DNA from: UBA6623 sp965238125
Lineage (GTDB): Bacteria; Acidobacteriota; Terriglobia; Bryobacterales; UBA6623
DNA: 64,000 nt
Assembly (NCBI GenBank): GCA_965238125.1
Contig: OZ250179.1
Coordinates: 3,348,001 to 3,412,000, forward strand
Direction: 5' to 3'
How positions within the stretch are numbered: the first letter of the stretch is position 1; each line of letters opens with the position of its first letter. Position numbers and translations under genes: made by a program. Positions 7,945 through 16,170 of the stretch are shown here, one piece after another. The notes beneath the pieces were generated by a model, which saw nothing but the letters and a program-made list of their open reading frames with translations, searched no databases and was not told the origin of the DNA.

Positions 7945-8883
7945 TCAAAACCGATCCGCCGAAGCGTTCAACTCATGCAAAACCCGCCTCGACCGCAACC
8001 GAATATAGTTGTTCGACTCGCTTTCGACCAATTGCTGCAGGGGCTCGACCAAATTGCGGTCCGGCGTCTCGGTCAACGCATCAATCGCCTCGACCCGCAT
8101 ACCGGGGTTCTCATCTCCCAGCAAGACCTTGAGGAAAGCCTCGCGAACTTCCGGGTCTTGCCGATGCGGCTTCAACGCCGCGAAAGCCTTCAACCGCACG
8201 CCCGGGTTGCTGTCCTCGAGCATTGCTTCCCTCAGCGCCCGCTGAACATCGCTGTCCGCCGCGCGCGCCGTGAGAATGTCGAGCGTGTCGAGACGCACTC
8301 CCGAATTCGGGTACTCTCGCATCGTCGACAGCAGCAAGGCGCTGATTTCAGGATCCCGCGGCGCGCCCGAGATCGTGCGGCGCGTAATCTGCTCCATCAC
8401 GATTTCGACCCGGTCCCGCTCGGGATTCATCCTCACGGACTCGATATCGGTCACAACCGGCAGCTCGACCATCGAAGACTCGACCGCGCCCGGTTGCGTT
8501 GAGGAAAACCCAATCACGCTCGGCGAAACGGTTCGGCCGGCGTAGAAACCCAGAACCAGCAAGGCCATCGCCGCCGTCGGCTGCCAGGCCGGACGTATCG
8601 TGCCCAGGCCTTTCCGAAAACGATTCCACCAACCTCCGCCCGCAACCTGCTCGGCCTGTTCCAGATGGACGGATCGCATCAACTCGCGGCGGCTCTCGGC
8701 CAACAAGTCCTCCGGCGGCTCTTCGCGTTCGTCGAGCGAACGCAGGAAATCCCTTTCTCGCCGACAAGCCGCCGAACACGCCTCGCAGGAATCCAAGTGC
8801 GCCTCGACGCCCTCGCTCGCATTCCCGTCAAGTTCTTGATAAAGGTAGAGAAGAAGACTTTCCCGGACCTTTTCGCAATTCAT
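7945..8883 (-). CDS. Zinc-finger anti-sigma factor with C-terminal HEAT-repeat domain
   Basis: A 312-residue membrane protein that probably restrains the ECF sigma factor encoded just upstream. The start at 8883 (MNCEKVRESLLLYLYQELDG) overlaps the sigma-factor stop by ATGA and has AAGGAG 9 bases upstream. The N-terminus is a zf-HC2 anti-sigma domain with the H-x3-C-x2-C motif (HLDSCEAC, about residues 28-35). A single membrane span follows (about 102-120, PTAAMALLVLGFYAGRTV). The distal part (about 190-305) is a set of HEAT/PBS-lyase-like repeats (SGVRLDTLDIL, PGVRLKAFAAL, PGMRVEAIDAL, NYIRLRSRRVL). The HEAT part should lie on the outer side of the membrane and may be the sensor. That is inference. 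Confidence 0.88.
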   Translation of the reverse strand: MNCEKVRESLLLYLYQELDGNASEGVEAHLDSCEACSAACRRERDFLRSLDEREEPPEDLLAESRRELMRSVHLEQAEQVAGGGWWNRFRKGLGTIRPAWQPTAAMALLVLGFYAGRTVSPSVIGFSSTQPGAVESSMVELPVVTDIESVRMNPERDRVEIVMEQITRRTISGAPRDPEISALLLSTMREYPNSGVRLDTLDILTARAADSDVQRALREAMLEDSNPGVRLKAFAALKPHRQDPEVREAFLKVLLGDENPGMRVEAIDALTETPDRNLVEPLQQLVESESNNYIRLRSRRVLHELNASADRF

Positions 8884-9509
8884 GCTCGTACTCCTTCGAG
8901 CGACGCCCGCAACTTGCGCGTGGCGCGGAACAGACAATTCTTCGCGGCTTCCTCACTGATCGCGAGCGCCTCGCCGATGGCCCGCAGCCTCAATCCTTCG
9001 TAGTGTTTGAGCTCGAAGACCATGCGTTCGTTGGGCGAGAGCCGATCAAGCGCTCGCCCGATTTGGCGGCCCGTTTCGCGCCCGGCAAGAGCCCGGTCGG
9101 GATTGCTCTCCGGCCTCGCGTCGGGGGCGCGACTGATCGGGTCGAGGCCGTCGGATTCCGGGTCCCCGCCGATCACCTGCTCCTTGCGAACACCCTTACG
9201 GCGCAGTTGATCGAGGCAGACATTCGTCGTGATGCGGTAGAGCCAGGTACGGAACGCGCATTGAAATCGAAACCGATCAAGGCTACGGAACACGCGCAAG
9301 AAAACCTCCTGGTAGGCGTCGCGGGCGTCTTCCCGCGACCGCAAGACGTTGAACGCCACATTCAGCACGCCGCGCTCGTGCAGACGCACCAGTTCCTCAA
9401 AGGCGTCGGCATCGCCTCCTTGAGCCGCTCGAATCATGGCCGATTCGCTGAAATCGGCCGCCGGGACATTCCCCGCTAAGCTGACTGTCTCCACCTGCTG
9501 TGCCTGCAA
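8880..9509 (-). CDS. ECF-type RNA polymerase sigma-70 factor
   Basis: A 209-residue sigma factor. Region 2 (about residues 35-100) contains FEELVRLHERGVLNVAFNVL, then DARDAYQEVFLRVFRSLDRF and the CAFRTWLYRITTNVCLDQLRR segment. Region 4 (about 145-200) contains LDRLSPNERMVFELKHYEGLRLRAIGEAL and the recognition helix SEEAAKNCLFRATRKLR. The annotated start is a TTG. In-frame GTG (9494) and ATG (9437) starts are possible, and none has a strong ribosome-binding site. The gene is translationally coupled to its anti-sigma factor by a 4-base overlap. Controlled genes probably include the two downstream exported proteins. Confidence 0.92.
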   Translation of the reverse strand: MQAQQVETVSLAGNVPAADFSESAMIRAAQGGDADAFEELVRLHERGVLNVAFNVLRSREDARDAYQEVFLRVFRSLDRFRFQCAFRTWLYRITTNVCLDQLRRKGVRKEQVIGGDPESDGLDPISRAPDARPESNPDRALAGRETGRQIGRALDRLSPNERMVFELKHYEGLRLRAIGEALAISEEAAKNCLFRATRKLRASLEGVRA

Positions 9510-9718
9510 TCAGATTAGACGGGTCGGGGCGAAATAGGTTAGCCGCCCAACAATCGAAATAGCGGACAACGGTCGTTTATGGGAGCAGCCGAGCCGGCCC
9601 GGCCGCCTCGTCGGCCTCGTTTGAACCGACTTCTCCGGAAAGACTGAAACGATTTCCTTGCGCTATCATTAGCGAACCGTGCCTGCCACACTCGCGAAAA
9701 CCCGCAGCGGAAAATCGC

Positions 9719-10138
9719 ATGCCGAAACGCCTCTGGAACATCGGAATGAAATGCCCCGACCTCGAAGCCGAAGTCGCCTTCCACCGCGCCATGGGGCACG
9801 AGATCGTGATCGAGAAGGAAACCGTGGTCCTCGAGGGCAAGGAGCAAAGCCAGGCCCTGATTCGCGTCGGCGATAAATACCTCGTCGTCGCCGAACACTG
9901 GGGCCTTGAAACGGCGCTCCCCGAACCGTTGGCGTACGGCGCGACCCACATGTCTCACTCGGTCGATGATGTCGACGCCGAAATCGAGGCGGCCCTTGGC
10001 GGCGGCGCGACGCTGCTTCACGGACCCGATGAGATCGAGGGCGGATTCGGCCGCCGCCGGGTCGCTTGTTTCCGCTCGCCCGGCGGAATGGTATTCTGCC
10101 TCTTCCGCGTCATCGAAGACCGCGTTCCGGCCGTGTGA
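9719..10138 (+). CDS. VOC-superfamily protein (glyoxalase/bleomycin-resistance fold)
   Basis: A 139-residue protein with the paired beta-alpha-beta-beta-beta layout of the vicinal-oxygen-chelate fold. It opens with KRLWNIGMKCPDLEAEVAFHRAMGHEIVIEKE and has the second half starting MSHSVDDVDAEIEAALGGGA and ending RRVACFRSPGGMVFCLFRV. The usual metal-ligand positions are only partly filled, so substrate and metal use cannot be given. It starts with ATG at 9719 after an unremarkable leader. It is separated by 51 bases from the DapA-like gene and could be co-transcribed with it. Confidence 0.8.
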   Translation: MPKRLWNIGMKCPDLEAEVAFHRAMGHEIVIEKETVVLEGKEQSQALIRVGDKYLVVAEHWGLETALPEPLAYGATHMSHSVDDVDAEIEAALGGGATLLHGPDEIEGGFGRRRVACFRSPGGMVFCLFRVIEDRVPAV

Positions 10139-10189
10139 AACCCCTTCGACCGCGATCTCCTAAAATCAAGAGCAGAGCTTCACACAAAT

Positions 10190-11119
10190 ATGCCCGAAAA
10201 CTTTGCCGTACCCCTAGCCGCCCTTCTTGCCCCGCGCGAGGTATCCGGAAACGTTGATATCGCCGCGGCCCAAAACAACGTCGACTGGGTTCTGAGCCGC
10301 GGCGTGGGAGGCGTCGTCATCGGCGGCGCCACGGCCGAATACGTCACCTTGAGCTTGGATGCCCGCAAGCGGCTTTTCGAAGCCGCCGCCGAAGCCGGGC
10401 GCGGCAAGGGACAATTGCTCGCGGCTGTGGGCGCGGCCGATATCGCCGACTGCCTCGATCTGGCCGAACACGCCTTGCAGAAAGGCGCCGAGGCGATTCT
10501 CCTGCCGACGCCCTATTTCTATCCGCGCACCGAAGAAGACATCGAAACTTTCTATCGCACCGCCGCCGCCTCGATCGACGGCCCGATTCTGTTGTACAAC
10601 CTGCCGGCCTTCACCACGCCTATTTCGACCGACTTGGCGTTGCGGCTGATCGAGTCGGTCCCGAATATCATTGGAATCAAAGACAGCAGCGGAAAACTCG
10701 AAACCCTCCAAGCGATTACCGCGCGGCCGGAGCTCGATGCTCACCCGATCCTCGGCCACGACATCGTGCTCGCCGAAGCGTTGGCCGACGACTGCATCGA
10801 GACCATCATCTCCGGGCTGGCGGGCGTAATGCCCGAACTCATCGTCGCCATGTTCAACGCGCACCGCGGCGGCGAGAGCGATCAACTTGCCTCGCTCGGG
10901 GGTTGGGTGCGGGAATTCATCGCCGAAATGGAAAAGCTGCCTTTCCCGGCCGCGATCAAATTGGCCGCCCGCCGGCGCGGCCTTTTCAATCCTCGATTGG
11001 CGCTCCCGCTCTCGCAACGGCAAATGCAAGTAGCGGAAGAGTTCGAGAGCTGGTTTGAAGGCTTCGAAGCGAGGCTGGAAACGTTGAGCAGCCTCGAAGA
11101 AGAAACTGTTCCCTGCTGA
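10190..11119 (+). CDS. DapA/NanA-superfamily aldolase or synthase
   Basis: A 309-residue class I aldolase of the dihydrodipicolinate-synthase/N-acetylneuraminate-lyase superfamily, expected to be a cytoplasmic (beta/alpha)8 barrel. The Schiff-base lysine is K164 in IGIKDSSGK and the catalytic tyrosine is Y136 in LLYNLPAF. The substrate carboxylate-binding G-G-x-T loop appears as GGATAEY (45-51) in place of the GTTGE of true DapA, and the PTPYFYPRTEED motif (106-117) is present. The altered loop argues against housekeeping dihydrodipicolinate synthase and for a related 2-keto-acid aldolase. The substrate is not determinable. The length is normal. Confidence 0.88.
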   Translation: MPENFAVPLAALLAPREVSGNVDIAAAQNNVDWVLSRGVGGVVIGGATAEYVTLSLDARKRLFEAAAEAGRGKGQLLAAVGAADIADCLDLAEHALQKGAEAILLPTPYFYPRTEEDIETFYRTAAASIDGPILLYNLPAFTTPISTDLALRLIESVPNIIGIKDSSGKLETLQAITARPELDAHPILGHDIVLAEALADDCIETIISGLAGVMPELIVAMFNAHRGGESDQLASLGGWVREFIAEMEKLPFPAAIKLAARRRGLFNPRLALPLSQRQMQVAEEFESWFEGFEARLETLSSLEEETVPC

Positions 11120-11127
11120 GGCGTCGC

Positions 11128-11257
11128 AAACCGAGCCGCGCGCGTAAGGGGCTGTGAAAAAATGGGGGACAGTCCACTTCGCGCCATCGAAATATATTGA
11201 TTCGATGGAACTTATTCGGCCGGCGCTTGGGACAGTCCCGAATTTTTCACAGCCCCT
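11128..11257. repeat. Truncated YRS-type palindromic repeat joined to a 111-bp inverted-repeat miniature element
   Basis: Bases 11128-11149 match one arm of the dispersed repeat seen intact at 11468-11505 (core ACCGAGCCGCG...GTAAG). They then switch abruptly to a different element at 11147-11257. That element begins AGGGGCTGTGAAAAA and ends with its complement TTTTTCACAGCCCCT. Inside are a second facing pair (GGGACAGTCC-like) and a central 8-bp hairpin CCATCGAA/TTCGATGG. It is 111 bp and has no coding capacity. The junction suggests that the small element inserted into, or recombined with, the repeat. Confidence 0.6.
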
Positions 11258-11467
11258 ATGCAAGCGGTATCCGATGCGGCCACCCCGGATGCTGAAGCGG
11301 TGAGGATCCTCGATGCGCAGCGCCGGGTCCCCATCCGGACGCGACGGCGCCCCCCACCCGGGGAAGCGGGCCAACGTGCTTTCTCGAAAGCGCTAGTGGT
11401 TTCGCCGATGTTGTGCCGGGTTCCCGGGCATCACGGTTCCACCACTTTCCTTCGGGTCGCCGGCTTC

Positions 11468-11505
11468 AGCGCATACCGCTTGCTTACGCGCGCGGCTCGG
11501 TTTGG
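11468..11505. repeat. Dispersed YRS-type repeat (inverted partner of 11128-11149)
   Basis: Contains GCATACCGCTTGCTTACGCG followed by CGCGGCTCGGTTTGG. Its complement matches 11128-11149 exactly over 22 bases, so the two face each other around a 320-base spacer. The same unit, with small changes, is at 33608-33642, 44827-44862 and 45013-45050. The rest of the 464-base gap (11120-11583) shows no gene. Confidence 0.65.
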
Positions 11506-11583
11506 CTTGACTCCCCACCCGTGAATCGACAATACTAGTCGCCGGTCGCTGCGCGCCGCCGCGCCTCGTTGCCAAACCCTTCC

Positions 11584-12006
11584 ATGTCGAACCGCACCGA
11601 CAAACTGGTTGCCGTCGCCGCTCTCGTCGGCGTCGTCACTCTCGGCTTCGGCCTCGCCGGTAACGCGCTGCTTTTCAGCTTCGGCGTCTCGCTGCTGATC
11701 GTCTTCGGCTACGGGGTCGCCTACGGGGCCAACGCAACGCGCCCGGTGATCGCCGTAACGTTGCTCATCGTTCTCGCCGGTTTTTGGGCGCTGTTCGCGG
11801 GGGCCCTATCGAGCCACCGTCCCGACGAACCTCTCGTACTCGTCCTCGGCCTGCCTGTAGGGACCGCCTTCTTCGTCTTCGGCTTATGGCCTCTGGGTCT
11901 GATCCCGAGCATCCTCCACGTTGTAATGTTCAACCGTTTCATCCTTCCAAAACGGAATGTCGAAAAGCTGGTCGAACGCTTTGGCCGCTGGAGTCCCGAC
12001 GAATAG
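11584..12006 (+). CDS. Small integral membrane protein
   Basis: A 140-residue hydrophobic protein of unknown function. ATG at 11584 (MSNRTDKLVAVAALVGVV) is preferred to a TTG 15 bases upstream. Four membrane segments are visible: about residues 8-25, 28-48, 55-75 and 85-115 (GTAFFVFGLWPLGLIPSILHVVMF). A short basic cytoplasmic tail follows (KRNVEKLVERFGRWSPDE). The gene ends 18 bases before the sodium:solute symporter gene on the same strand, so the two are probably one transcript, and an accessory role for the transporter is possible. No family is recognised. Confidence 0.65.
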   Translation: MSNRTDKLVAVAALVGVVTLGFGLAGNALLFSFGVSLLIVFGYGVAYGANATRPVIAVTLLIVLAGFWALFAGALSSHRPDEPLVLVLGLPVGTAFFVFGLWPLGLIPSILHVVMFNRFILPKRNVEKLVERFGRWSPDE

Positions 12007-12024
12007 CGCGGGCGTTTTCCACCC

Positions 12025-13509
12025 ATGCCGATCGCCGACTCTCCGATCATCGCCTTTTGTGCCGCGGTCTATCTGATCGCCTGCATGGGCGTGGGCGTGT
12101 GGGCGATGCGGCGCACCAAGACCGCAGCCGACTTCTTCATTGCCGGTCGTCAGTTGGGCCTGTTCGTCACCGTCATCGCGGGCGTCTCGAGTATCATCAG
12201 CGGATTCGGTTTCGTGGGCGGCCCCGGGCTGGTCTTCGACTCCGGCATGACTTCGCTGTGGATGACGCTGGTCGGCGGCTTCACCGGCGCGTTGTCGTGG
12301 GTCATCGTCGGCAAGCGGCTGCGCCTGCTCGGCGAGGTACGGCAAATCCTCACCCTGCCCGAAGCCATCGCGGCCCGCTACGGGGGCACCGGTCCGCGCC
12401 TCGCGATGGCCATCGCGGTGCTGCTGGGTGTCATCGGATATCTGGGAACCCAAGTACTCGCCATGGGCATGGTGCTGATGGTCGTTCTCGGAGTCGACCT
12501 GCCCGTGGCGATGCTTATCGGGCTCGGGGTGCTGGCGTTTTACAGCGTGGCCGGCGGCATCATCGCCGGTGTCTATACCGATCTATTCCAAGGGATCCTG
12601 ATGGTCGCCGCCGCGGCGGGCGTTCTTTATTACACCCTGCATCTGGGCGGCGGGCTGGGCAACATCAGCAAGACGCTATGGGAGATGGAGCCGAATTTCA
12701 TCGGCCCGTGGGGCACGCGGGGCTCGATTACGGCGATCAGTTGGTACCTTCTTTTCGTCCTTGGCAATATCGGACAGCCTCACGGCGTGATTACCAAGTC
12801 ATTGATGCTGAAAAATATCAGCGACATCCGTTGGGCCCCACTGCTGGGATTCGCCGTGTCATTCGTGCTGCCGATGCTGTGGATGATGATCGGCCTGACG
12901 ATGCGCTATCTGGTCGAAACCGGGGCTCAGGAGCCGCTCTCCTCGCCGGACATGGCCGCGCCGCTGTTCTTGCTCAACCACACGCCGGATTGGCTCGCCG
13001 GGCTGGTCTTCGCGGGCCTGTTGTCGGCCATCATGTCCACCGCCGACAGCTTCTTGAACCTCGGCACGGCGGCGTTGGTCCATGACATCCCCACGGCGCT
13101 GATCGGCCGGCCGATCAAACGCGAGTTGATGGGCTCTCGGATCATAACCGGGGCGATCCTGGTCGCCGCCGCATTGTTCGCGCTCTATATGGAAAACCTG
13201 ATCGCGCTGCTCGGAACCTTCGGATGGGGCACCTTCGCCGCCGCCATTGTTCCCAGCACGGCGCTGGGCTTCAACTGGAAACGCGGCACCCGACAAGCCT
13301 GCGTCGCGTCGATCAGCATCAGTATCTTCTTGAACTTCACGCTCGAAATCATGGCCCGCCACGGCGTCTACGCCTTGCCGCACGGCATGAGCGTCGGCTG
13401 CTTTTCCCTACTCGTTTCGCTCGCCGTGTTCGTCGGCGTTTCTCTAGCCACCGGCAAGCCCGACGGCGAAGACATCCCAGACGACGTCCGCGCCGTCATG
13501 GAAGCCTGA
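12025..13509 (+). CDS. Sodium:solute symporter (SSS family)
   Basis: A 494-residue inner-membrane transporter with about 13 membrane segments. Family signatures include the start of TM1-2 (MGVGVWAMRRTKTAADFFIAGRQLGLFVTVIAGVSSIISG), with the R-x-x-x-D-F-F/Y-x-A-G-R motif. The TM8-9 region LLSAIMSTADSFLNLGTAALVHDI (about residues 337-360) carries the S-T-A-D-S signature of the Na2 sodium site. The N-terminus and length are normal. The substrate (sugar, proline, pantothenate or other solute) cannot be told from sequence. It follows the small membrane protein by 18 bases. Confidence 0.92.
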   Translation: MPIADSPIIAFCAAVYLIACMGVGVWAMRRTKTAADFFIAGRQLGLFVTVIAGVSSIISGFGFVGGPGLVFDSGMTSLWMTLVGGFTGALSWVIVGKRLRLLGEVRQILTLPEAIAARYGGTGPRLAMAIAVLLGVIGYLGTQVLAMGMVLMVVLGVDLPVAMLIGLGVLAFYSVAGGIIAGVYTDLFQGILMVAAAAGVLYYTLHLGGGLGNISKTLWEMEPNFIGPWGTRGSITAISWYLLFVLGNIGQPHGVITKSLMLKNISDIRWAPLLGFAVSFVLPMLWMMIGLTMRYLVETGAQEPLSSPDMAAPLFLLNHTPDWLAGLVFAGLLSAIMSTADSFLNLGTAALVHDIPTALIGRPIKRELMGSRIITGAILVAAALFALYMENLIALLGTFGWGTFAAAIVPSTALGFNWKRGTRQACVASISISIFLNFTLEIMARHGVYALPHGMSVGCFSLLVSLAVFVGVSLATGKPDGEDIPDDVRAVMEA

Positions 13510-13563
13510 TCTCGCGCCCCGCCAATTCCGGTTCGCTCCACACAATTCAACATGCGGGTTCCG

Positions 13564-13709
13564 AGCCCAGAGCGCAAGCGACGGGCCAAGGTAGGCAACC
13601 GCCGCGCGCTGTGCGATCCCCGCGTTTCCCCGACCGTCGTGCATTTCGTCATAGTCTCGGGTCTGCTCGAAACCGCGGCAGCCCCGGCCCGTCGCTTGCG
13701 CTCTGGGCT
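13564..13709. repeat. 146-bp miniature element with perfect 24-bp terminal inverted repeats
   Basis: The outer ends are AGCCCAGAGCGCAAGCGACG (and 4 more bases, 13564-13587) and the exact complement at 13686-13709. The 98-base interior has no coding capacity. Very similar GC-rich motifs built on GGCCCGTCGCTTGCGC are, from memory, common as intergenic repeats in Planctomycetes and Acidobacteria. The element begins 55 bases after the symporter stop codon. Confidence 0.7.
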
Positions 13710-14125
13710 TCCATGAGAGGTGGGTCGCTTGTCAAGGGCGGTCGTTGGGAGGCGTTGGTCGGTTTGTCGGATCCGGCCCGGGTCCTCATGCCTTGCGGCG
13801 CGTTGAGGACCGGGCTTCCATTCGCAGTGTTATCGGTCTCGTTGTTGACCTCTGCTGGTTGGGGTCCGGTCTTTCGGCGCTGCTCTCTCTGTTGCGGCTT
13901 CGACCCATCCTCGAAAGAATCGGCCTGCCTGCCCAGAGCCCGCAGTCACCGTGACACGATCTCGATTCTCCGCCGCGGCCTCGCTTCGTCCGCCCAATCC
14001 CCTACTCCCTTCCTTTCAACAGGAATCTTCTTGCCGCCGAGTCCCCGTTAGGGGGCTCGCGGATGTCCTCATCACGTTGCTTCATCCGAAACCGTTGCCG
14101 CCGACTGCGCCTCATCGTCCCTGCC
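13710..14125. other. Non-coding stretch between the miniature element and the IS110 transposase
   Basis: No convincing gene, RNA or promoter was recognised in these 416 bases. The stretch may include the downstream end of the IS110-family element, whose boundary cannot be seen because such elements lack clear inverted repeats. Confidence 0.4.
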
Positions 14126-15322
14126 TTATGGGGAAACCGTTTCCGTCAGCCCGTGCAGCGGATCGTAGTTTTCTTGTTTCACCCACAACACATGCATCAG
14201 CACCGCCAACTTGCGCGCCACCGCCACCACCGCCCGCTTCTTCGCATGTCCTCCGCCGCGCGCCGCCAAACCCAAACCCCAGCGCCTGAGCGTGGAGTCG
14301 GTCCCGAACGGCCCCAGCACCCAGTGCGCGCACTGAATCAACGTCCGCCGCAGCAGCGGATCTCCCGATTTCGTCACGCCCAGCCGCAGTGACCGCTCGC
14401 CCGATTGGCGTTGCTTGGGACGCAGCCCCACCAGCGCGCCGACCTGCCGCGAACGCTTCACGCGGCCCGGGTCGTTGTCGAGCGCCAACACGAACGTCAA
14501 CGCCGTCAGCGGCCCCACCCCTCCGATCGTTCGCAGCCGCTCGACCGCTGCGTATTGCTTGCCCAACGCGACGATTTGTTTGTCATATTCGCGGATCGTC
14601 GCGCCGAGGCTTTCGATTTGTGTCGCCACCCCCAACAACGCCGCGTGCAACACCTCGGGGCAGGCCTCCCGGACGCGCTCGACCCATTGGTTCTGGGCGC
14701 ATCGGCCCAAGCGGATGCCGTGCGACTTCGCCATGCCGCGCAAACTCCCTTTCAATTTCGTGCGGCACTCGAGCACGGCCTCGCGCGCCCGCAACAACGT
14801 GCGTTGTTGTTCGGTCTCGAGCTTGCGCGGCGCGACGGGATTCAACAGGGCCGGGTTGGTGCGTCCCAGCTCGGCCAACCAATAGGCGTCGTTGCGGTCG
14901 TTTTTCGAGTCGGATTGGCTGATTAAACGCAATTGCCGCGCGTCGGCGACGAGCACGTCGTGGGCGAGGGCGGCCAGGCGGCGGCGAATCCAGTTGCTGT
15001 GGCTGCCGGTTTCGATCACAATGCGCAGCCGCGGCCAACGGCGGAACCAGCGATCCAAGACCTCCGGGCGGGTGGGGACTTGGCATTCCTCGAGGCTTTC
15101 GCCGGCGAGGTCGGTGAGCCGTACGAAGCAACGTTTGTCGCCGATGTCGACGCCGGCGACGGCGCAAATTTCGTTGTCTTTTTGCATCTGGATGCGTTGT
15201 TGCGCCAACTGTTGTTCGAGCTGGGTGAGTTGGCGGGCCTTCGCTTGTGAGCTGTCGGCTTTCTTGGTTTGGTGTTTGTCGGTTTGGTTCTTGTCGGTCT
15301 GTTGTTTGCTATTCTTCTTCAT
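14126..15322 (-). CDS. IS110-family transposase (DEDD recombinase)
   Basis: A 398-residue transposase. The start at 15322 (MKKNSKQQTDKNQTDKHQTKK) has GGAGGCG immediately upstream. An extension to 15445 lacks a site. The N-terminal DEDD RuvC-like domain shows the first Asp in AGVDIGDKRCFVRL (about residue 58), the Glu in RIVIETGSHSNWI (about 102) and the last acids in SDSKNDRNDAYWLAEL (about 139-147). The C-terminal transposase_20 domain has RLRTIGGVGPLTALTFVLAL, VGLRPKQRQSGER and the SGDPLLRRTLIQCAHW motif with the conserved serine region. An unusual lysine/glutamine-rich leader (residues 1-30) precedes the catalytic domain. The family is guided by a structured RNA from its own non-coding end. 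Confidence 0.92.
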   Translation of the reverse strand: MKKNSKQQTDKNQTDKHQTKKADSSQAKARQLTQLEQQLAQQRIQMQKDNEICAVAGVDIGDKRCFVRLTDLAGESLEECQVPTRPEVLDRWFRRWPRLRIVIETGSHSNWIRRRLAALAHDVLVADARQLRLISQSDSKNDRNDAYWLAELGRTNPALLNPVAPRKLETEQQRTLLRAREAVLECRTKLKGSLRGMAKSHGIRLGRCAQNQWVERVREACPEVLHAALLGVATQIESLGATIREYDKQIVALGKQYAAVERLRTIGGVGPLTALTFVLALDNDPGRVKRSRQVGALVGLRPKQRQSGERSLRLGVTKSGDPLLRRTLIQCAHWVLGPFGTDSTLRRWGLGLAARGGGHAKKRAVVAVARKLAVLMHVLWVKQENYDPLHGLTETVSP

Positions 15323-15420
15323 GGCTGGTCGCCTCCTTTTCAAAAATCCATTGCACCTCCCTTGTGGAGAAGTGCGCTGCTGCCGGTAGCCTACCGCTTC
15401 CCGGCTCCAAGCGACCAGCC
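15323..15420 (-). promoter_or_regulatory. Structured leader of the IS110 transposase; candidate element RNA
   Basis: On the minus strand GGCTGGTCGC (15411-15420) pairs perfectly with GCGACCAGCC (15323-15332). The second arm overlaps the transposase ribosome-binding site GGAGGCG and abuts the ATG. Between the arms is another small inverted repeat, CGGTAG/CTACCG. Folding would hide the start site. In IS110-type elements the end upstream of the transposase can also encode the guide (bridge) RNA, so this segment, perhaps extending to about 15540, is where it should be sought. The rest of 15421-15657 shows nothing else recognisable. Confidence 0.45.
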
Positions 15421-15657
15421 TCTCATCCCATCTCTGAATCCGCATGTTGGATTGGGTACGCCGGTGCCGGGACCGGCCCGCAGGTCGTCTCAGGGGAACA
15501 CGAAACCACCTGATTTTTGCCGCGAACTACTAGGGGATTCCCCCGAAGTTTCTCTCTTTTCTTGACTTACACGAAACAGCGGAAGTGGCTTCGCCCCCGG
15601 ATTCGGCCGGGAACCGCGTATAATAGCGATGGTAGCCACGAAAGGTTGGAGAGCCTC

Positions 15658-16170
15658 ATGACCACCGTATTTTGGGTTTTGTTGCCGATTTGTATCGCAC
15701 TCGGTTCGGCCTTGCTGGCCGTTTACATCATGCAGCAACGGCTGGAACCGCAGATGGCCCGCGAGAGGCAGTCTCTCAGCGAAGCGCGTGCCCTGATCGA
15801 AGCGCAGAAGGAACATCTCGACGAGCTCAATCAACTCCGCGATGAAGCGGCGCGCCGCAAGTCGTTCGACGACTTCCGCGGTCATCTGAAGATCGAACAG
15901 CGCCACGAAATCCGAGAGCCGGAGTCCCACTTTGTCGGCCAAAAGAGGCTCGTGCTGCAAGAGCGTATCTCGTTCGGTGAGATCCCGATTTCCAACTGGG
16001 TGCAACACGAACTCCCCGTGGAGAGCAGCGAGGACATCGAGAACCTCGCCAAGACGCTTTCCGTCTTCGCCTCCGACCTTCCGGTTTCGGTTTTCTCCGC
16101 ACCGCAAACGGTCACGAGCAAACGGCCCGTGAAAGAAGTCCGCGCGACCGTCGCCGTCCTGCGGCGCTAG
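15658..16170 (+). CDS. Membrane-anchored coiled-coil protein of unknown function
   Basis: A 170-residue protein. ATG at 15658 (MTTVFWVLLPICIALGSALLAVYIM) has GGAG 7 bases upstream and opens directly into one membrane segment (residues 4-25). An extension to 15517 is not credible. A helical, charged region follows (about 28-75, MARERQSLSEARALIEAQKEHLDELNQL) likely to form a coiled coil. The rest is a small mixed domain with REPESHFVGQKRLVLQERISFGEIPISNW and a cluster of hydrophobic strands near the C-terminus. No family is recognised. The type is N-in, with the soluble part probably outside the membrane. It stands alone, with 280 featureless bases before the next gene. Confidence 0.7.
   Translation: MTTVFWVLLPICIALGSALLAVYIMQQRLEPQMARERQSLSEARALIEAQKEHLDELNQLRDEAARRKSFDDFRGHLKIEQRHEIREPESHFVGQKRLVLQERISFGEIPISNWVQHELPVESSEDIENLAKTLSVFASDLPVSVFSAPQTVTSKRPVKEVRATVAVLRR

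Noticed and set aside
11784..13085. Long plus-strand frame overlapping the symporter in another frame
   Set aside because: Arg/His-rich low-complexity translation. The symporter at 12025-13509 has clear family motifs.
1695..15322. Composite transposon bounded by insertion sequences
   Set aside because: The IS1182, IS110 and IS630 elements are of different families, so no pair could mobilise the segment between them.
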